Shown: positions 1 through 13,624 of the stretch, one piece after another
How positions within the stretch are numbered: the stretch's first letter is position 1
How the letters are laid out: each line of letters opens with the position of its first letter
DNA from: Datnioides undecimradiatus
Taxonomy: Eukaryota > Chordata > Actinopteri > Lobotiformes > Datnioididae
Length of the DNA stretch: 64,000 nt
Assembly: GCA_008933995.1 (NCBI GenBank)
Contig: WARS01000050.1
Location: forward strand, 6,140,574-6,204,573
Direction: 5' to 3'
Notes under the pieces: model-generated
Database searches by the model: none
Seen by the model: only the letters and a program-made list of their open reading frames with translations
Told to the model about the DNA's origin: nothing
Program-made: the position numbers and the translations under genes

Positions 1-2239
1 CAATGAAAGAAGTGGAACCCCCGCTAAAGGGAGTGGATACAGAAATTCCTTTCAAAGATACTAGATGAATCACACAAATGGCTGCTTATGCCGTATATTA
101 CACTGTCTAAGGATAGCCTCATGGATGCGAGCTTCATTTAAGGATGCCACAGATCCATTTCAGAAAAAGAAAAAAAAAAAAAACCAAGACATGCCATGTT
201 TCCAGTCACAGGTCTATTTCTGTTGCAATTTCAGATGCATTTTTAAAAATTAAAACTACAACGCTTTTGCCAGACGCAGGAGAACAAAAGAGATGATGCA
301 CACAGTTGCCATGCTTCAGTAAACAGGCTTTGTTTGATGAGGGGACTGGGAAAGGCTGATGGGAAAGGGTGGGTGGTATTCAATTGTGTTATAGATGCAC
401 ATTTGAATATGTACTGATTCAACGATGAACTGGTCAAGTATTACTGAGATATAACTAAAAAAAAATTATCACTATTTAAAAAAAACTCGGTGGGTTTTGT
501 ATCGGAAGTTAAATAACGAAGGTAAAATATGAAAAAATATGAAATACGACTGGAATATTGATAATTACATACATTTGGCACTGTACTATGGGAGCAAGAA
601 TGGACAGAGTTTGCTTGAGGCCACTCTACAGGAGAGCATCACCATCATCATTTCCCTTTTTCTTTCCATTGTTCTTAATTCTGTCTGCAGATTCATTCTC
701 CTGCTCTGTGTTATGCTAATTGCTGTTATTAATTCATGCAATTTAAAACTGCCCGGACAAGAAAATCCATCACAGTAAACATCAAGACTTAATGTATTTT
801 CCCAAGGTTTCTGTCCATTTTTATCATTATTCCACTGTGTCTCTGATACTCATATCACTACGTACAGTACATTGTTCTTTTTTCTAGTCAATCACCTGAC
901 ACCTACAGCCTCCTCCAAGAGAGAATACATCGGATCACCGTGGAAACTTTGTCTCCTCTGTGTATTTGTATTTATTATAATGACTGAACTTGCAAAGATA
1001 GCAGTACATTTCCAGCTTGTTTTGACGCCATCCAATACATTTTCCAAGTTAAAAGAAGAGCTAGATACTACATTGCTCATGGCAAACATCACTATCATAG
1101 TAGAAGAAGGGATGTCGAGTGTACTCTCTTCTAAAGATCCCTACCAATTCAGGATTTATGATCTTACTATTTGTGACATCTTGGAAGAAGTATTCATTAG
1201 CGTTTCATCCATGTTGTCCCTTCCCACCGTGTCCTCTCACAGTTTATCAGTGGTCACCAGCTTTACATAACACACTGTCCCCAAAGAGCTCATTATGCAG
1301 AGAGAATCCTGTCAGGGTTATATTTTTATGTTCCGGTACTATTGACACGTTACTACTAATGCATCAATGTATAAGCAGAATATTAAAATGGTAGTAAGCC
1401 AAAGTAAACTCTACCAACACTTACTCTCACAGGCCACTTCGGGAGGTACACCTGAACCATCTATTCATTTAATGCTACTCTTACTGAGCAGTTCAGTTTT
1501 CGTTGTCACTGGTGGATACAGTAATAACTCAACTGTATGTTTATTATTGAGTTTTGTAGTAGGCGGTTGTGTTGCAGTGAAGTGTGTTATATCTAAAAAT
1601 GTTTCTAATACTCTGGCCCTCTCCTGTATTTAAGGTGAGTGGGAAAGAATTCAATACAAGCTTTGGATACAATGCAGTTCAGTTCAACACCACTGCAAAC
1701 GACAGACACAACACTGAAGTGTAATTAATACTGCACTGAAAGTGTCGATCAAACCTGGACATTGTAAAAGGTCTTTAAAACATTTTTTAGATTTCTTTTA
1801 TGTGATGATGTCATCTTGTTATTATTTCTATTGCTTTTATTGCCTCTATTCAATTTATTGGACTTATTGCTTTTATGTAATGGTGCTTTTTCTGCCTTTT
1901 TATTGTTTTTTATTCTTTTTATAAGTTGTTATTACATTTTGAACTTTTTTTTTCTGCTCTGGCGTCTGTTAGCCTGGCTGTCTCTTTTTCTGTAGAAGAC
2001 TGTCAAAAACAATGCATCACGCTTTGTAAAGCAGTCATGTACAGTATTTTTGAAAACTCTTAGAATCCCTAATCATGTATATTTAAAAACACAAGGGCTT
2101 CTCCTTACACTGCCTCATTAGGTCTCTCTTCAAGAAACAGACGGTGTGTGCAAACTGCACTTCACTGACAACTCCCACCACAAATATGGTCTGGACCACG
2201 CATGTGATTGTACTTTGGGACAATGAAGCTCCACCTGAC
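1..2239. other. Non-coding DNA, no recognisable gene
   Basis: This stretch is moderately AT-rich and holds no frame that looks like a known protein. An A-rich run lies at about 163-183 and a strongly T-rich stretch at about 1785-1960. A frame of about 130 codons lies at 872-1270 on the plus strand, but a second frame overlaps it on the minus strand and neither has recognisable motifs, so neither is called. No repeat family was recognised with confidence. Confidence 0.6.
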
Positions 2240-2406
2240 TAAAAGCCCAAGTAATTGCAGCAAAAGTAACAAGTAACTATAGCTGCCAAATAAATAAACA
2301 AAGAAGTATGTTATTTGCCTCTGGAGATATACAGTCGCAACGCATAGAAATATATAAGAAAAGTACCACAAACTTGTACTTGAGTAAATACATATTTCCT
2401 TCACTG
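2240..2406. repeat. Old interspersed repeat, 'ACTTGAGTAAA' family, copy 1
   Basis: The segment ends in TTGTACTTGAGTAAATACAT followed by TTTCCTTCACTG. Its interior carries AAGTAACTATAGCTG and TATTTGCCTCTGGAGAT. These pieces come in the same order as in a very common teleost dispersed repeat whose end reads roughly ACTTGAGTAAATGTACTTAG then TTTCCACCACTG. A second copy lies at about 13625-13810 in the same orientation. The family assignment is from memory. The copy is diverged, with several substitutions and indels, so it is old. It is probably a non-autonomous DNA transposon, but I see no intact terminal repeats or target-site duplication. Confidence 0.65.
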
Positions 2407-3740
2407 CATCACATCAGCTACTAGCCTAAAAAGGACCATATACGTATGGAAAATGTGGAGTAAGACATATTTCTGTATTTTATGGTGACCCTTTAAGGCA
2501 CTCTTTTTAAAAATGCACCAAGTAATCTCTTTCTCTTTGGGGCCTGTTATTGCCAAGTTAGAGGCCAAGTCCTTCCCTTCTTTAACACTCCCATGATGCT
2601 CTGACAGCACTGAGTTATGAGCCAAACATCTTGTGAGCCCCCCTCAGTCAGTGCTGCTTAATCATGCACTCCATGGGAATTGCCCAGCACCGGGGCTGAT
2701 TTAGTAGCCCATAGCTTTGGGTGCTAGAGTTCAGCGTCACATCATTACTTTTTTACACCTTACATTGATTTGTTTAGTGGGGTAACAGGCCTTGTTGTTG
2801 ATGTGCGCATGGGGGGATAAAATAAATACTAAGAGAGAGAGTGCAGTCAGTTGCACTTCCCACGGACACTCTAGGGTGAGTTAGACAGAATGGAGTTAGG
2901 ATACTCAAAAAAAAAAAGAGGAATAACCACCAGGACCTGCTGTCACAGGCACAATATATTCTTGGATATTCCCTTTCCCACATGTACAGTATCTTAACTT
3001 GTAAGGGTTCTGGTAGTTTTCTGTGTGAACTGATTTTACACTGTGACATTTTTCTTCACCCTGGGCCTGGCATAATTTCCAGAGATCTTCCATCACGGTA
3101 ATAGTGGGCAAACAAGCAGCCACGTTCCTGGATAATGTATATGACTATTAAGTGAGCAAGCCAACGTAGGAGCCTCCATAGCAACTGGACAGCTCTGCAC
3201 TTAGGTTATGTCAAAACTATTATTATTTATCTTATTTATTACAATAACATGCTGAAATCTCTGCTGGTCTGCTCTCCCCCCTTCACAGATTTCTTTGCCT
3301 CCACAAGTAGTGCTTCTGTGGTTTTGACCGTGACCTTTCTCAACTACCCATAAGCCATTAAAATCACTGACCCTTCAGTGCTGTGTGCTGTCCACATTTA
3401 GATCCAACTTCTTGTGTTTTCCTGTTCCACCTGTGGCACATACATGATGAAATAATGAATAATGTACATTTTGCGTAAAAGGAGCAAGTCCTGCTTGTAC
3501 GTGAATGCAATGTGAACATAACATCAATCGGTGCTTAGACTGCATTAGTAACCAACAGCAGTGTAGAAAACCAAGGTTTCCAGATGCCAAGTCCCATGCA
3601 AGCATTGACTAATCTACCTGGAATAGTCATGTCACATGGGAATACATTCGACATGGAATATGTAAGAGACCCATCTGTGACTTAGGAAAACCACTACATG
3701 AGCCAAACATGTGAGAGCTGAGAAACACGGAAATATGGTA
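2407..3740. other. Non-coding DNA, nothing distinctive
   Basis: Unique-looking sequence with short open frames only. A short A run lies at about 2907-2918. No recognised repeat, RNA gene or strong motif cluster was seen. Confidence 0.55.
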
Positions 3741-4440
3741 AATGACGGATGCATCAGTGGCATGGACATTAAAAATGCTGTATTCTGAACTATTAAGGCC
3801 CCACACGGCCGAGACGATCAGCTCTGACGATGATATTTTTCTGATTTTTCTGACTGTTCACTTTGCCTATCTTCGTGGTATTTTAGTGCATGAGGCACAG
3901 GTGGGAGAAGAGGCACAAACAGGTGGGAGGTTCATTCAAATGAGGAGGCTTAGTGCTGAAAACCACGTCTGTTTCTGGCCCACCGTCAGTCTGATGAGTT
4001 CGTCAACCAGAGCAAAGTTTACACTTGAGCAAATGCACCACCATAATGCAATAATTCTTAAAAAAGCAAATAAACTAATTCATTTGAACTCTCCTCAGCC
4101 AGAGGATGTGTAAATCAGCATCAAAAAATAATGTTTAATGTGGTGAAAGCAAACTCGCTGGTAAATCAGTCTGCATTTGTCTATAAATAAATATGAGTGA
4201 TTTTTACAGCTGCTTCACACTGTATGAAAAGCTTCTCCCTCGCTCCGTTAAATCCCCGCAGCCACCTGAAGGCAGCAGGACACATATGTTGATAAATCTG
4301 CAGCCTCCAATGTGAGAAGTGCCGTGTCAAAGTGCGGCGCTGTTGTCCGCGGTCGTCCGCTGTGACCGCCTCATTATGTCACATGTAAATGAAACCAAGC
4401 CGCTACAGAATTTTAGGGCGGTTCGTGTTTTGTTCTTGAA
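3741..4440. promoter_or_regulatory. Possible conserved non-coding block (weak)
   Basis: The region has balanced composition and no simple repeats. It has CG-containing patches (for example around 4330-4365) beside AT-rich cores such as CTATAAATAAATATGAG. A 123-codon frame (3742-4113, plus) starts at an ATG but resembles no protein I know. The texture is what one expects of a regulatory element, but no alignment supports it, so this is a low-confidence guess. Confidence 0.15.
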
Positions 4441-6179
4441 ATGATGTGATATTAATACTTGTTTCTATCTAGTTAACTGTTAAAAACACACGCACGCACA
4501 CCATCTGCCTTTGGCTGCAGATTTATGGTGCTCTGTGTTAATATTGTGCCTAACCCTACACCATCGAGACATCGAAATGATTTCCTGAAGAAGCATCTCT
4601 TAATTTGTAGAGCTGTGGTTGTCATGCGTCACCGTTATTGGCACAGATGTTTCAGATCACTGCACTCTCTGATCTGTATTCAGCTTCATTCAGCCCTTTT
4701 TGTACTTTATACAGCTGCACATACATGAACAAAACATAACAGGTGTGTTTGGAGACGCCCACAGAGGGAGACTACAGCTTCGCACTGGTCGTTCTGCTTG
4801 TGCGTTTAAAATAGGGCCCTTAGTGTTTATTTTTCAGCAGCCTTATCGTCCTTCCAGTGTGAGCGGATGAAGGGTGTGTCCAATCAGCTCGTGGCATAAT
4901 CATTCCAGAGCGCCATGAAAAATGGATTGTGGGTTTACGGATGGGCGAGTGTGGGGATGGTGAAGGTGCATGGTGGAGGATGATGTGTGTGTGTGCGAAA
5001 GGAATGAGCAGAACTGCATGCAGGTTTGGTTCCCTGGACAACAGCAATCAATAAAGCATTAAAACGATCAGAGGAAGGGGAACATGATGTCGCAGCCATC
5101 TGGAACTGGTTATGGTATTAATCCACTTGGGAAGGCTTGCTCCCCACATATATCAACTACAAACACGACAGATTCAATAGAACAACATGAGAGTCTCAAG
5201 CCCCCAGTGCAGAGAAAATGGTACAAATGATGTTGGTGTTGTTGTATTCCTTTAGAGAGCTGTCAGTTGACATTTCAGCCAGCAGAGGACAAACACACCT
5301 TATAGCCTCAGTGTAAAAAAAAATGAGGCTATTTCACTGCACGCTTTTTTCTTATAAGCATTTTTGTGAGCCTGCATATGTAAGTCAACCATATCGTTAT
5401 CCGATCATGTCACCTGCAGCCTCTCTCTTTAGTATTCAAGGTGCTTTCAAGGCACACAGATGTTGGGATCCATACTCAGCGAATGCATGTTCTTGTCATT
5501 GTACGGCACCCCCACTGGTTTCAGTGGTGCTCACATGTGACAGATGAACATCTCTGACCAAACAACTCGCTGTGAACTGACATCACAGGGTACGCTACCA
5601 GTCAGACAATAGGATCATTTGATTTCAGCATGACTAGCAGCAGGTGTGCAATGTTTGCGATTTGTGATTGTCTGTGAAAGCCTCAGATGGGGAGAACGTT
5701 TGATGGGTCTTAAATGATAATGGTGACAGCTTCCAGTCGCACGTTGACTGTTTACCTGACCTTAGATGTTCACAAATTACGCTATAGCTTAAAATATCAA
5801 TGGGATGTGCTTAAAAGTTTAACTTGGAGAATCTGGATACTGTTTACTATTTGCTAGTGTTTGCAGGGACTGAACAAAGCTAGCTGTAAGCTGTTAGATC
5901 CAGGACCATATGCTAACGTATTAAGGTTGCTCGTGGATATCTCACAGAAGTTGGACTTTTATGGTAAGATTGTTGAAAATATTCCCTCTGGATGGTAGGA
6001 AATCTTTTTACCTTCTTTAAAGCTAGAAAGGATGCATTGGATGGATGCAAAATAACAAACAATATGATTTATTTACTGATTTATTGAAGGTTTCTCTCAT
6101 TAAAGTCAACATAAACTTTAACTTTTTATAACTTTACAGTCACCCGACATTGTTTTGTTTAAGTTTTTTTTTCTCTCTC
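4441..6179. other. Non-coding DNA
   Basis: Unique sequence with a short purine/TG-rich patch at about 4965-5000. The part around 5850-6060 contains GCTAGCTGTAAGCTGTTAG and may be the edge of an old dispersed repeat, but I cannot place it. No coding frame of interest. Confidence 0.5.
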
Positions 6180-6965
6180 TAGTTTTAAAGTCCATGTGAA
6201 GATTTCTTAACCTGACAAGCCAGATGGTTTGTTACACTGAACCATCTGGGAAGTCGTCCTTGGAAACTGTTTTGAAAAGAGCAAGCACTTTCAAAACATA
6301 CTTGGATAAACCATCTGTCTATAACCATCTATAACTACGTATCAGCCAATCAGATATGTTAAACAATACGACGTAGCGTTCAATGCCAGCAGAGCCAGCC
6401 TCTTGCCAAAGCCAGTGTGGAGAAGACATTTCAAAGAATCATATTCTCCAGTTTTAATATAAAAATTTAAAAAATTCTGTAGCTAATGGGCGCAGTGGGG
6501 CATTTAACAGCTTAAGAGCCAGATGCGTTTTCCTCAGGAGCTGGTGGAGACCAAACCAGAGATAAAATTAATGTGACACTTGAACTTAAATTTACCTGGT
6601 TTTCAGAAAGATGAAAGAATTTTTGCTAATGTTGCACCATATCTGTTAGATGTGTAAGCTATATCAGTATGTTACCCAGTCAACCTTGTAGTGCATTAAT
6701 ATGTCAATACATGTTTGTTTACAACTTGCTCTGCCGCCACCAGGTGGCCAAAACAACAAATTAACAAACAGTGCCTGTAGATGAAATGTATGAATCTTGT
6801 TATCTGTGAGCTATACCAACACGTTTTCTTATATTCTTACAGTAAAGCCAACAAGCTAAAGCAACAGGTCACATTTACTTGAAGTGGCAGTGATACAAAG
6901 TTTTTGCAGAGTGCTGCTGACGGCAATACATAGGGCCTTTTAACCTTGCAAACTACGAGTCAAAA
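6180..6965. repeat. Probable long interspersed repeat copy (about 0.8 kb)
   Basis: Several phrases read like a dispersed teleost repeat: AACCATCTGGGAAGT near 6240, GCCAGTGTGGAGAAGACAT near 6410, CTGGTGGAGACCAAACCAGA near 6541, TGTTGCACCATATCTGTTAG near 6630 and CCACCAGGTGGCC at 6737. They occur in one direction over about 0.8 kb. I recognise them only from memory and cannot define termini or class. No reading frame for a transposase or reverse transcriptase is preserved. A CTCF-like motif lies within it (6737-6748). Confidence 0.45.
6737..6748 (+). promoter_or_regulatory. CTCF-like motif inside a probable repeat
   Basis: CCACCAGGTGGC at this position matches the degenerate CTCF core CCASYAGRKGGC at every base. 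It lies inside a probable dispersed repeat, and spread of CTCF sites by repeats is a known phenomenon in vertebrates. The match is seen directly; occupancy is not known. A 12-base degenerate match can also occur by chance in 64 kb. Confidence 0.3.
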
Positions 6966-9288
6966 GCCTGTTAACATCCATGTGTGTAGGCAAAATGGAC
7001 AAGGTTGTGGTGGTGGAAAGAGAGATTGAGAGGGAGTAAAAGAGACCGGATCTCCAGGATAAAGGCTTTTACCTCCACTCATTCAGTGCGATGTAAGAAC
7101 AAGCTGGTCTGCTTTCTCCTACCTTTGCCTTTCTCTCCGGCTCTCTCTGCTGTCTGGGATTAATAACGGTTGGTGTGTGCTGCTAGGCTGTGCTGGTCGG
7201 TAAACAAGCCAGCAGCCACTCCTGCCTGGCTCTGGAGCACTCCATTAGGGAGCCAAGTGCATTCTGTTTTTTTTGTTTTTTGTTTTTTTTAACACACTGG
7301 ATGCACAAATATAATAAAGCTCCATGCAGTGGTTGAGGATGCAGCAGCAGTCTGTGGCGAAATGGAGGAGATTGAAGATGTATGTGTCCAGGTATTGGGA
7401 CAGACAGAGATCCGTCCTCGCCAATTTACCCCTATCCTATACACCCGTGTGGAACACTTTGTCTAAATATACACGGCTATTCCCACACCCATGGGCACAC
7501 GCGTGCAATACAAACGCACTCAGACACAGACACACAAACCATTAAATGTCACATCCTGTAGCAGATTATATCAGTGAGCAATTTCGTGCTCTCTGGCATC
7601 ATCTGGAAGAACAAAACTGGCGGAAAATAAAAGGCATACTGAACGATATGAGAATGGGGAATGGTCACAAGGAGAGAAGATAAGTAAGTAGGTACAGTGT
7701 GTAATATCGAGCCCAGAGAGGAAACAGTTCTGGGGTAGAAAACAAGGAATATGAATCACATCAATCCTTTTTCTATTAACATTTTATTTTGAACCCTACA
7801 TGCCTAAATTACTTTCCAAAAAAATTGCATTCCTATTGTCCTACCAAGCGTACTGCATTAGTCCATGTATTTGTTTTAATTTGACATTTTGAGAACTTAC
7901 AAAAGTTGCACCTGTGAACAAAGTTTTCACACCTTAAAGTGTTGCAGAGCGTGTGAAGCATTGTAGTTGTGCAAATGCTTCCAGTGTGTAGAGTGGGTTT
8001 TTTTTTTTTTTGCTTTATGTGTGAACAAGGCCAACCTTCCCACCTGCTTACACACTTCACATGCCAACAATCCACATCTGCTAGGTGAGTGCGGCGACAT
8101 AATCCACACCCTCGCATCTGCCCCCGCACATGTGACTTGCGGCACGGTCTTTCTCACATTTGCCTCATCCTTGGCTCTGCCTCCAATACCTCTCTCCTCT
8201 CTTTGTCGCTTCCTGTCGTTATAGAACCTATATCGCTCTCCACACTTCCCTCTTTCTATATTTCAACCAGATCCTTTAATGTACTGTATAGCTCCGATTT
8301 TACACCAGTTGGAAATGTGAACTTTAATTGCACTGTCAGATCTGGGGCTTCATCTGCCTACAGAGAGTAGAAAAAAAATAACAGCAGGATGACAGCAATG
8401 GCAAAATAAGTCCTACCTTTTTTCTGGCATGCGGGGAGAAAGAAAGAAAAAAAAAAAGTCAGATGATGCCTTAAGCCACTGAGCAAAATCATTAAGGGAA
8501 TTCATTTCCCCATGAGGGAAAACAGCTTCAAGCTGGGAGTAACACAACAACAGTCTCACAGAGTCCCACCGTTAATCCACAACCACGTTTGACATACTGT
8601 TTGTCTCGGTGCCTCTTTGATCCAACATCACACAGCAGAAGGTGATAGATATCCCATGCAAGGGTAAACACCACACCATCACTCTGTTGGGCATTCAGCT
8701 CAGCACCACCAAGGGGTTCCAGCCACGCGTGGAGCGGGAGACAAACGACATCACAAAGATGTGTTGTGTTTGTGATCGATGGTTACAGTTGCGAAACCAA
8801 TGGATTCCCCCACCAACCATCCACCCACCCGTGTGGCGAAGCAGACACTGGCGCTACCCTGGCTCTCACTTGCGTCACTCGTTCTCCCGGCGTGGATAAC
8901 ATATTTTCAATAACACCTGTGGTTACCTGCGCGCGTACTTCTCATTAGTCTATCTACAGCTGTGGCTTCATCTTTAACTCTGTGATTTGTGACTTGTGGG
9001 AAAATGTGCTAGCATTGAAAAATTAGCATGTACGCTCACAAACACCCATGTATGCCTGCATGCGTCTACACACACAAATACACACATACACGCAGTGCAG
9101 CCTCATTGCAAAATTGATTTGACAAGGAGCGGATTTGGCCCAGATGAGAATGGCAGTGTTTGAGCGCAGCAGGCACACAGCACTGAGCAAGGACAGGCGT
9201 AAATCAATGGCATTGAGCTGCGTGGCATTATCAAATCCTAGTCTAGCAGAAACCATATAGGTACAAGGCATTCCTGGAGTAGCTGGAT
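6966..9288. other. Non-coding DNA with poly-T tracts
   Basis: Poly-T with interrupting Gs lies at about 7266-7291, a T run at about 7999-8011 and a purine-rich A/G tract at about 8435-8458. The 8580-8960 part is richer in C and G and holds several short overlapping frames on the plus strand, none with recognisable motifs or codon bias. No gene is called. Confidence 0.5.
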
Positions 9289-9292
9289 CACA

Positions 9293-9328
<36 letters not shown>
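9289..9328. repeat. (CA)n microsatellite, interrupted
   Basis: (CA)5, one TA unit, then (CA)14 without interruption, 40 bp in all. Dinucleotide tracts of this length usually vary in copy number between individuals. Confidence 0.97.
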
Positions 9329-9331
<3 letters not shown>

Positions 9332-12300
9332 CCATGCGTCTCAGACGAAGACATAAAAATCACTGTGGTCTTCTCATTTTCTCCAATATCAATTATATCA
9401 ACCAGCATCTTCACTGAGCAAACAGTGAATGTAGCTCCTAATAATTCATGCTGTGCTATTTTTAGATGCAAGTAGTGTATGGCTGCAGAGAATAACTCAC
9501 TCATATATCATTCATTCAATCAATGACTCACTCATTGTTAGTCTATCTGCCCTTTCGTGGGCGTGAGGATGCATGGTAATGTTTACAGGCAGGGTCATCC
9601 CCTGCTCTCCTTCTCTGTGTGCGTGCTGCACCTGCCAGGTACCTTTCCATTCAAGTTTTAACATTCCTCTACTTTAAATTGACAAATTGAGGGGGTTTGT
9701 GGTTCCTTATTTAACTGTCAAAACGGTACGAGTTCTCATTTCTCATATTTCTCACACTCGCTGCCCTAACTCCGTTGGTTAACTGTGGATGATTTTAGCG
9801 CCGTGTTGCCTACGTTGTCTGTCATTCAGTAATTTCAGCAACTTGTTTTGTGCAATATGTCTCAAAGTTTTAGTGGATAAGTACCTTAGGTGGGGGGGGG
9901 GGCAGCAGTAACTTACTCTGTGGGGACTTGGGAAACAGAGGGTGGGCAGCTGAAGGCCAACTAAATTAAACTGCAGTAAATGGATCTGCTCTGTAAATCA
10001 CAAGTCCTGTGTTCTCCTCTAAAATAAAGATTTATATTTGACAGCAAACTGGGATGGAAAGGAGCATCATGATGTTTTCCAAAAAAGTTACTTTTTTTTT
10101 AGTTCTTCTACTTTAAACCATAAATTGCTGTTGCCACTGTGTAGTTGTTTTGTGCAGGGATCATATTGGTGGTGCATTCAAGGACACACTGACACCAAAT
10201 ATTTCAAAGTCCCTTTCTTTCTCTTTCTTCCACTGAATCCGTGAGCTATGGCATTGAAAAGTCACACCCTGAAGACAGACAACACGCTGACAAATGTTTG
10301 ACAGCTTGGATGTGAATTTTGTCGTCTCTGGCACTGAAAGGGTTTCTGTTTGGCAGCCAACTTTATAATCTCTGATGCTGGAACTCGTTAAATAAACCAA
10401 CAGGGATTTCAAAACAGCCCCTGCTTGGCAAATGCATTATCAACACATGATGATAATACACCTTTGAGGAGAAGGAAGGCTGACAAAACATTCAGAGTGA
10501 TGGATTACCTTTTTGCAAGCAAATTTAAACTCTTCTTCACGTTGAAAAATCATGCTAAATATAGTCAAATGAATGAAAAACAGTGACCAAGAAGGTACGA
10601 ACTGATCTAAAAATGCATAGAATGGAGTGGAAAGTGGTGTAATCTGATCTGATGATCAATTTGTAATTGAAGGAGTGAAGTATAGAACATCATTTCCATT
10701 GTATGAGGTTGAAACTGGATTGAAAACAGCTGAAACGCAGCTTTAAAATGGATAAGGTATAGGTTTAAGGCTGATCAGCACTTTGTTTCCATCATGCATT
10801 AATACATAAATTTATCAGGTGCAGAAATAGCACACAGTCACACATCAGCAGTAGATCAGAGACACGGGGAGATGCAGAGCGAACATGTAAGAATTTAGCA
10901 TTAATGAGGATGTAATTTTGAAGCAGCGTTTCCTCCGACAAACAAGCTGTTACCGTATAATTTTAACATCAGCCCAGAGATAGCACGACGCTCAGTTTAC
11001 TGTGAACTGTGAGAAAGCGCTTTAAAGCTGAGAAGTTCCACGTGAGGGGTTGCAGAAACGACCAGCGTCTACGTACACTGTGAAAATAAGTGAATAACCT
11101 GACCTAACCTTTTACTGCATCAGTGTGTCTGCATGTATGTGTAGATGTATGAGTGTATCAAACATGAAGCTTCACACCTGCACACTTTGTTTGCCACAAA
11201 GCTGAGAAACTGAGAAATCCTTTGAGTTTTGTAGATTGAAACAAAGTTTCCCGCTCCAAAACATAGATCTCTGCTACAATTATAATATGCTTAAGAAAAC
11301 AAAGATGCATGCCTTAAAAAGAAGATAAATAGTGTAACCGGGAAATAGCTTTAACACCAACAGCCACACAAACCATGTTTGTCTGTAGCTCCTTACGTCT
11401 TCATTTCCTCCTGTCTCATCTTCCACCATGACGTTTAAAATAATGTCAGCTGCAGCCTTTCCCTCCACCTGTAAAGGTATGCTCTGCACTTGAAATATTT
11501 AGCAGCTTATATTTATTCATTACCCTATGAACTGTCTACTTAGCTTAGCAGGAATATATTTTTTCTCACCCCCTTGGAATGAAACTGCAGTGACTCTATC
11601 TGCATAAAGCATAATTTCATGCTTGCACCTGGAAAATGGAGTTATATATTTTGGGGATGAAAATAAAGAAATAAAAATTAAGACACCCACCCGACACTCA
11701 CAACACGCACATACACACACTCATGCTGCATGCGGGTGCGCACACTCATTACAAAATACTCAAAATATATGTAAATGGTCTTATAAAAATGTAGGATACA
11801 GATGATTATATTAAATAAGGATTATAGGAATATTTAAGTGATACGGGGTGTCGAGGTTTTCCTGGATTTGTTTGTCAAAGGTGGCGAAGGCTGGAGAACA
11901 CTGCGTACACAGTTTGCACCATTAGAGCGTCGCATGCTTAAGTGCAGAAAAATCACAGTTTCACTTGTCGCTTACCAAGTTGGGGGCAGACAAAGGAAAG
12001 AGGGCAGAAAGGGACAAAAAGAGTCTGATGGGAAAAGTGAAGCAAAAGAAAAGAGCTTTGCAACATGACCCGTGAACGAATACCAAGAGGTGGGTCACAT
12101 GACATGGAAGCTATTGGAAAAAAGTAAATAATCTAAAATAGAAGCTCTAAAACCCAGTAAAACCAACAAGGTAATCTTTTTCCAGTGTAGTGAATTGGTG
12201 TTGTTTTGGAGTCTCTGGGTTACATGACATGGAGGCAAGTTAAAAAAAAAAAAAAGAAAGGAAAAAAAAATGTATTTTTTTAATTTTTATATAATTTACA

Positions 12301-13124
12301 CTTCACTAGTGACCATGGAGCAACAGAACGATAATACTGACTTGTGTCATTCAAAAAATATTTGATTCATGGTCCGTAAGTGAAAGCCTTGTGGTTAAGA
12401 GTGATGCGAGCTAACCTTCCTCTCACTGCTAACACTGAGTGAAACTGATCTGCTGGACTCAAGGTGAATGTCAAATACCCAACTCAAATCCAACTTCCAC
12501 ACTGCTAAAGTCCCAGCGCTGAAAATGTAGCTGCTAACTTTAACACACAGGACAATATAAAAACAGAAAGAAATAATGTGAAATTTCTATGTGCCACACA
12601 TACACATCAAATCAAGGTGGCCTCACAATCAGTATGTTGTATTTGGTGTGTTTCAAGTATGTGACCTTGTCAAGAGGAGCTGAAGGACCTGAGGTCCTGA
12701 CTAATCTCATTCAAGCTTGGCCTCAGCCTTGTTCTAATGGACAATCAGCACTCTATATCTGGCTGACATTTTCCTCCGGCTGATCAGCTGCTTTGTCCAT
12801 GTGCTGGAGTGATGTTTAGGCCTGTGATTACGCCCTGACCTTTAGCTTGACACAGAGATAAACAACACAAAAAGCCGCTAAATAACAGTCCATGCACACT
12901 TCAGAATCTCCGGCTAAGGTCCAGGTGTTAAGTGAAAAACAAGTTTAAAAGGATGGTCTTGTATATTGGTCAGCAGTAGTTACACTAGTGTCAGCAGAAT
13001 TACTATTACACAGAGGAGGAATACATAATATTCATAGTTTAAAAAACACTTAAATAGCATTAATGTTTTTTTTAAGAGGGACAGCCTTGACATATTATTG
13101 TCTATTTATAAAGTTGATAAGGGA
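9329..13124. other. Non-coding DNA
   Basis: Mostly unique sequence. It includes an uninterrupted run of 11 G at 9892-9902, a degenerate CA/CATA patch at about 11700-11735 and A-rich tracts at about 12241-12270. The short open frames, all under 100 codons, have no family resemblance. No RNA gene is seen. Confidence 0.5.
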
Positions 13125-13515
13125 AACGTTTTAGCAAACAGTTGCTGTTTACACCTTCTGCAGATTAGAAATAACACTTGGAAATGTGGTGTTTGTGATT
13201 GTCACACAAATGGAAGTCCAACATTCCCAATCTTTGCTCTGATTCTAGCCTTGTTTTGGTTGGCTGCTGAAAAAACCATCTGGCTCTTTAGCTGCTAAAT
13301 ACTTGAATACATTCACTAGCAAGCGGCAAACTCTCCCGGGCAGGTACGTGAAGTTTGTCGATCGAAGCCTCTTAACTGAGGCTGCCTGCTGCAATTTGTA
13401 AGTCTAAATCATATGGCAAAGCCGCGTGCTCAGTCACCAAAACAACCAGCTGAAAGAGGCTAACATGCACAGTAGAGCTGCAGAGTCGGGTGATACCTCT
13501 CAGTGACATCATCAC
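13125..13515. repeat. Interspersed repeat, 'CTGGCTCTTTAGCTGC' family
   Basis: The segment carries, in order, ACACAAATGGAAGTCC near 13204, GGCTGCTGAAAAAACCATCT near 13261, CTGGCTCTTTAGCTGCTAAA at 13280, CTCCCGGGCAGGTACGTGA at about 13333, and GTAGAGCTGCAGAGTCG near 13473. This order matches a dispersed repeat I associate with perch-like fish. The copy is about 390 bp and moderately diverged. Its class is not known to me. Another repeat copy follows about 110 bp downstream. Confidence 0.6.
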
Positions 13516-13624
13516 TACTAGTCCAAGAATACTTTATACACTGCTGGAAGTTTAAAGCCATTTTTATGAACTGATCGTATGCTTTGTGTGTAGAATCCTA
13601 ACTTGTGATAATTTATATAGTTGT

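Noticed and set aside
872..1270. A 132-codon plus-strand frame with a hydrophobic start
   Set aside because: No recognisable domain, and a 68-codon frame overlaps it on the minus strand. There is no promoter or splice context.
3742..4113. A 123-codon ATG-started plus-strand frame
   Set aside because: No motif or family resemblance and no splice signals framing it; expected by chance in 64 kb.
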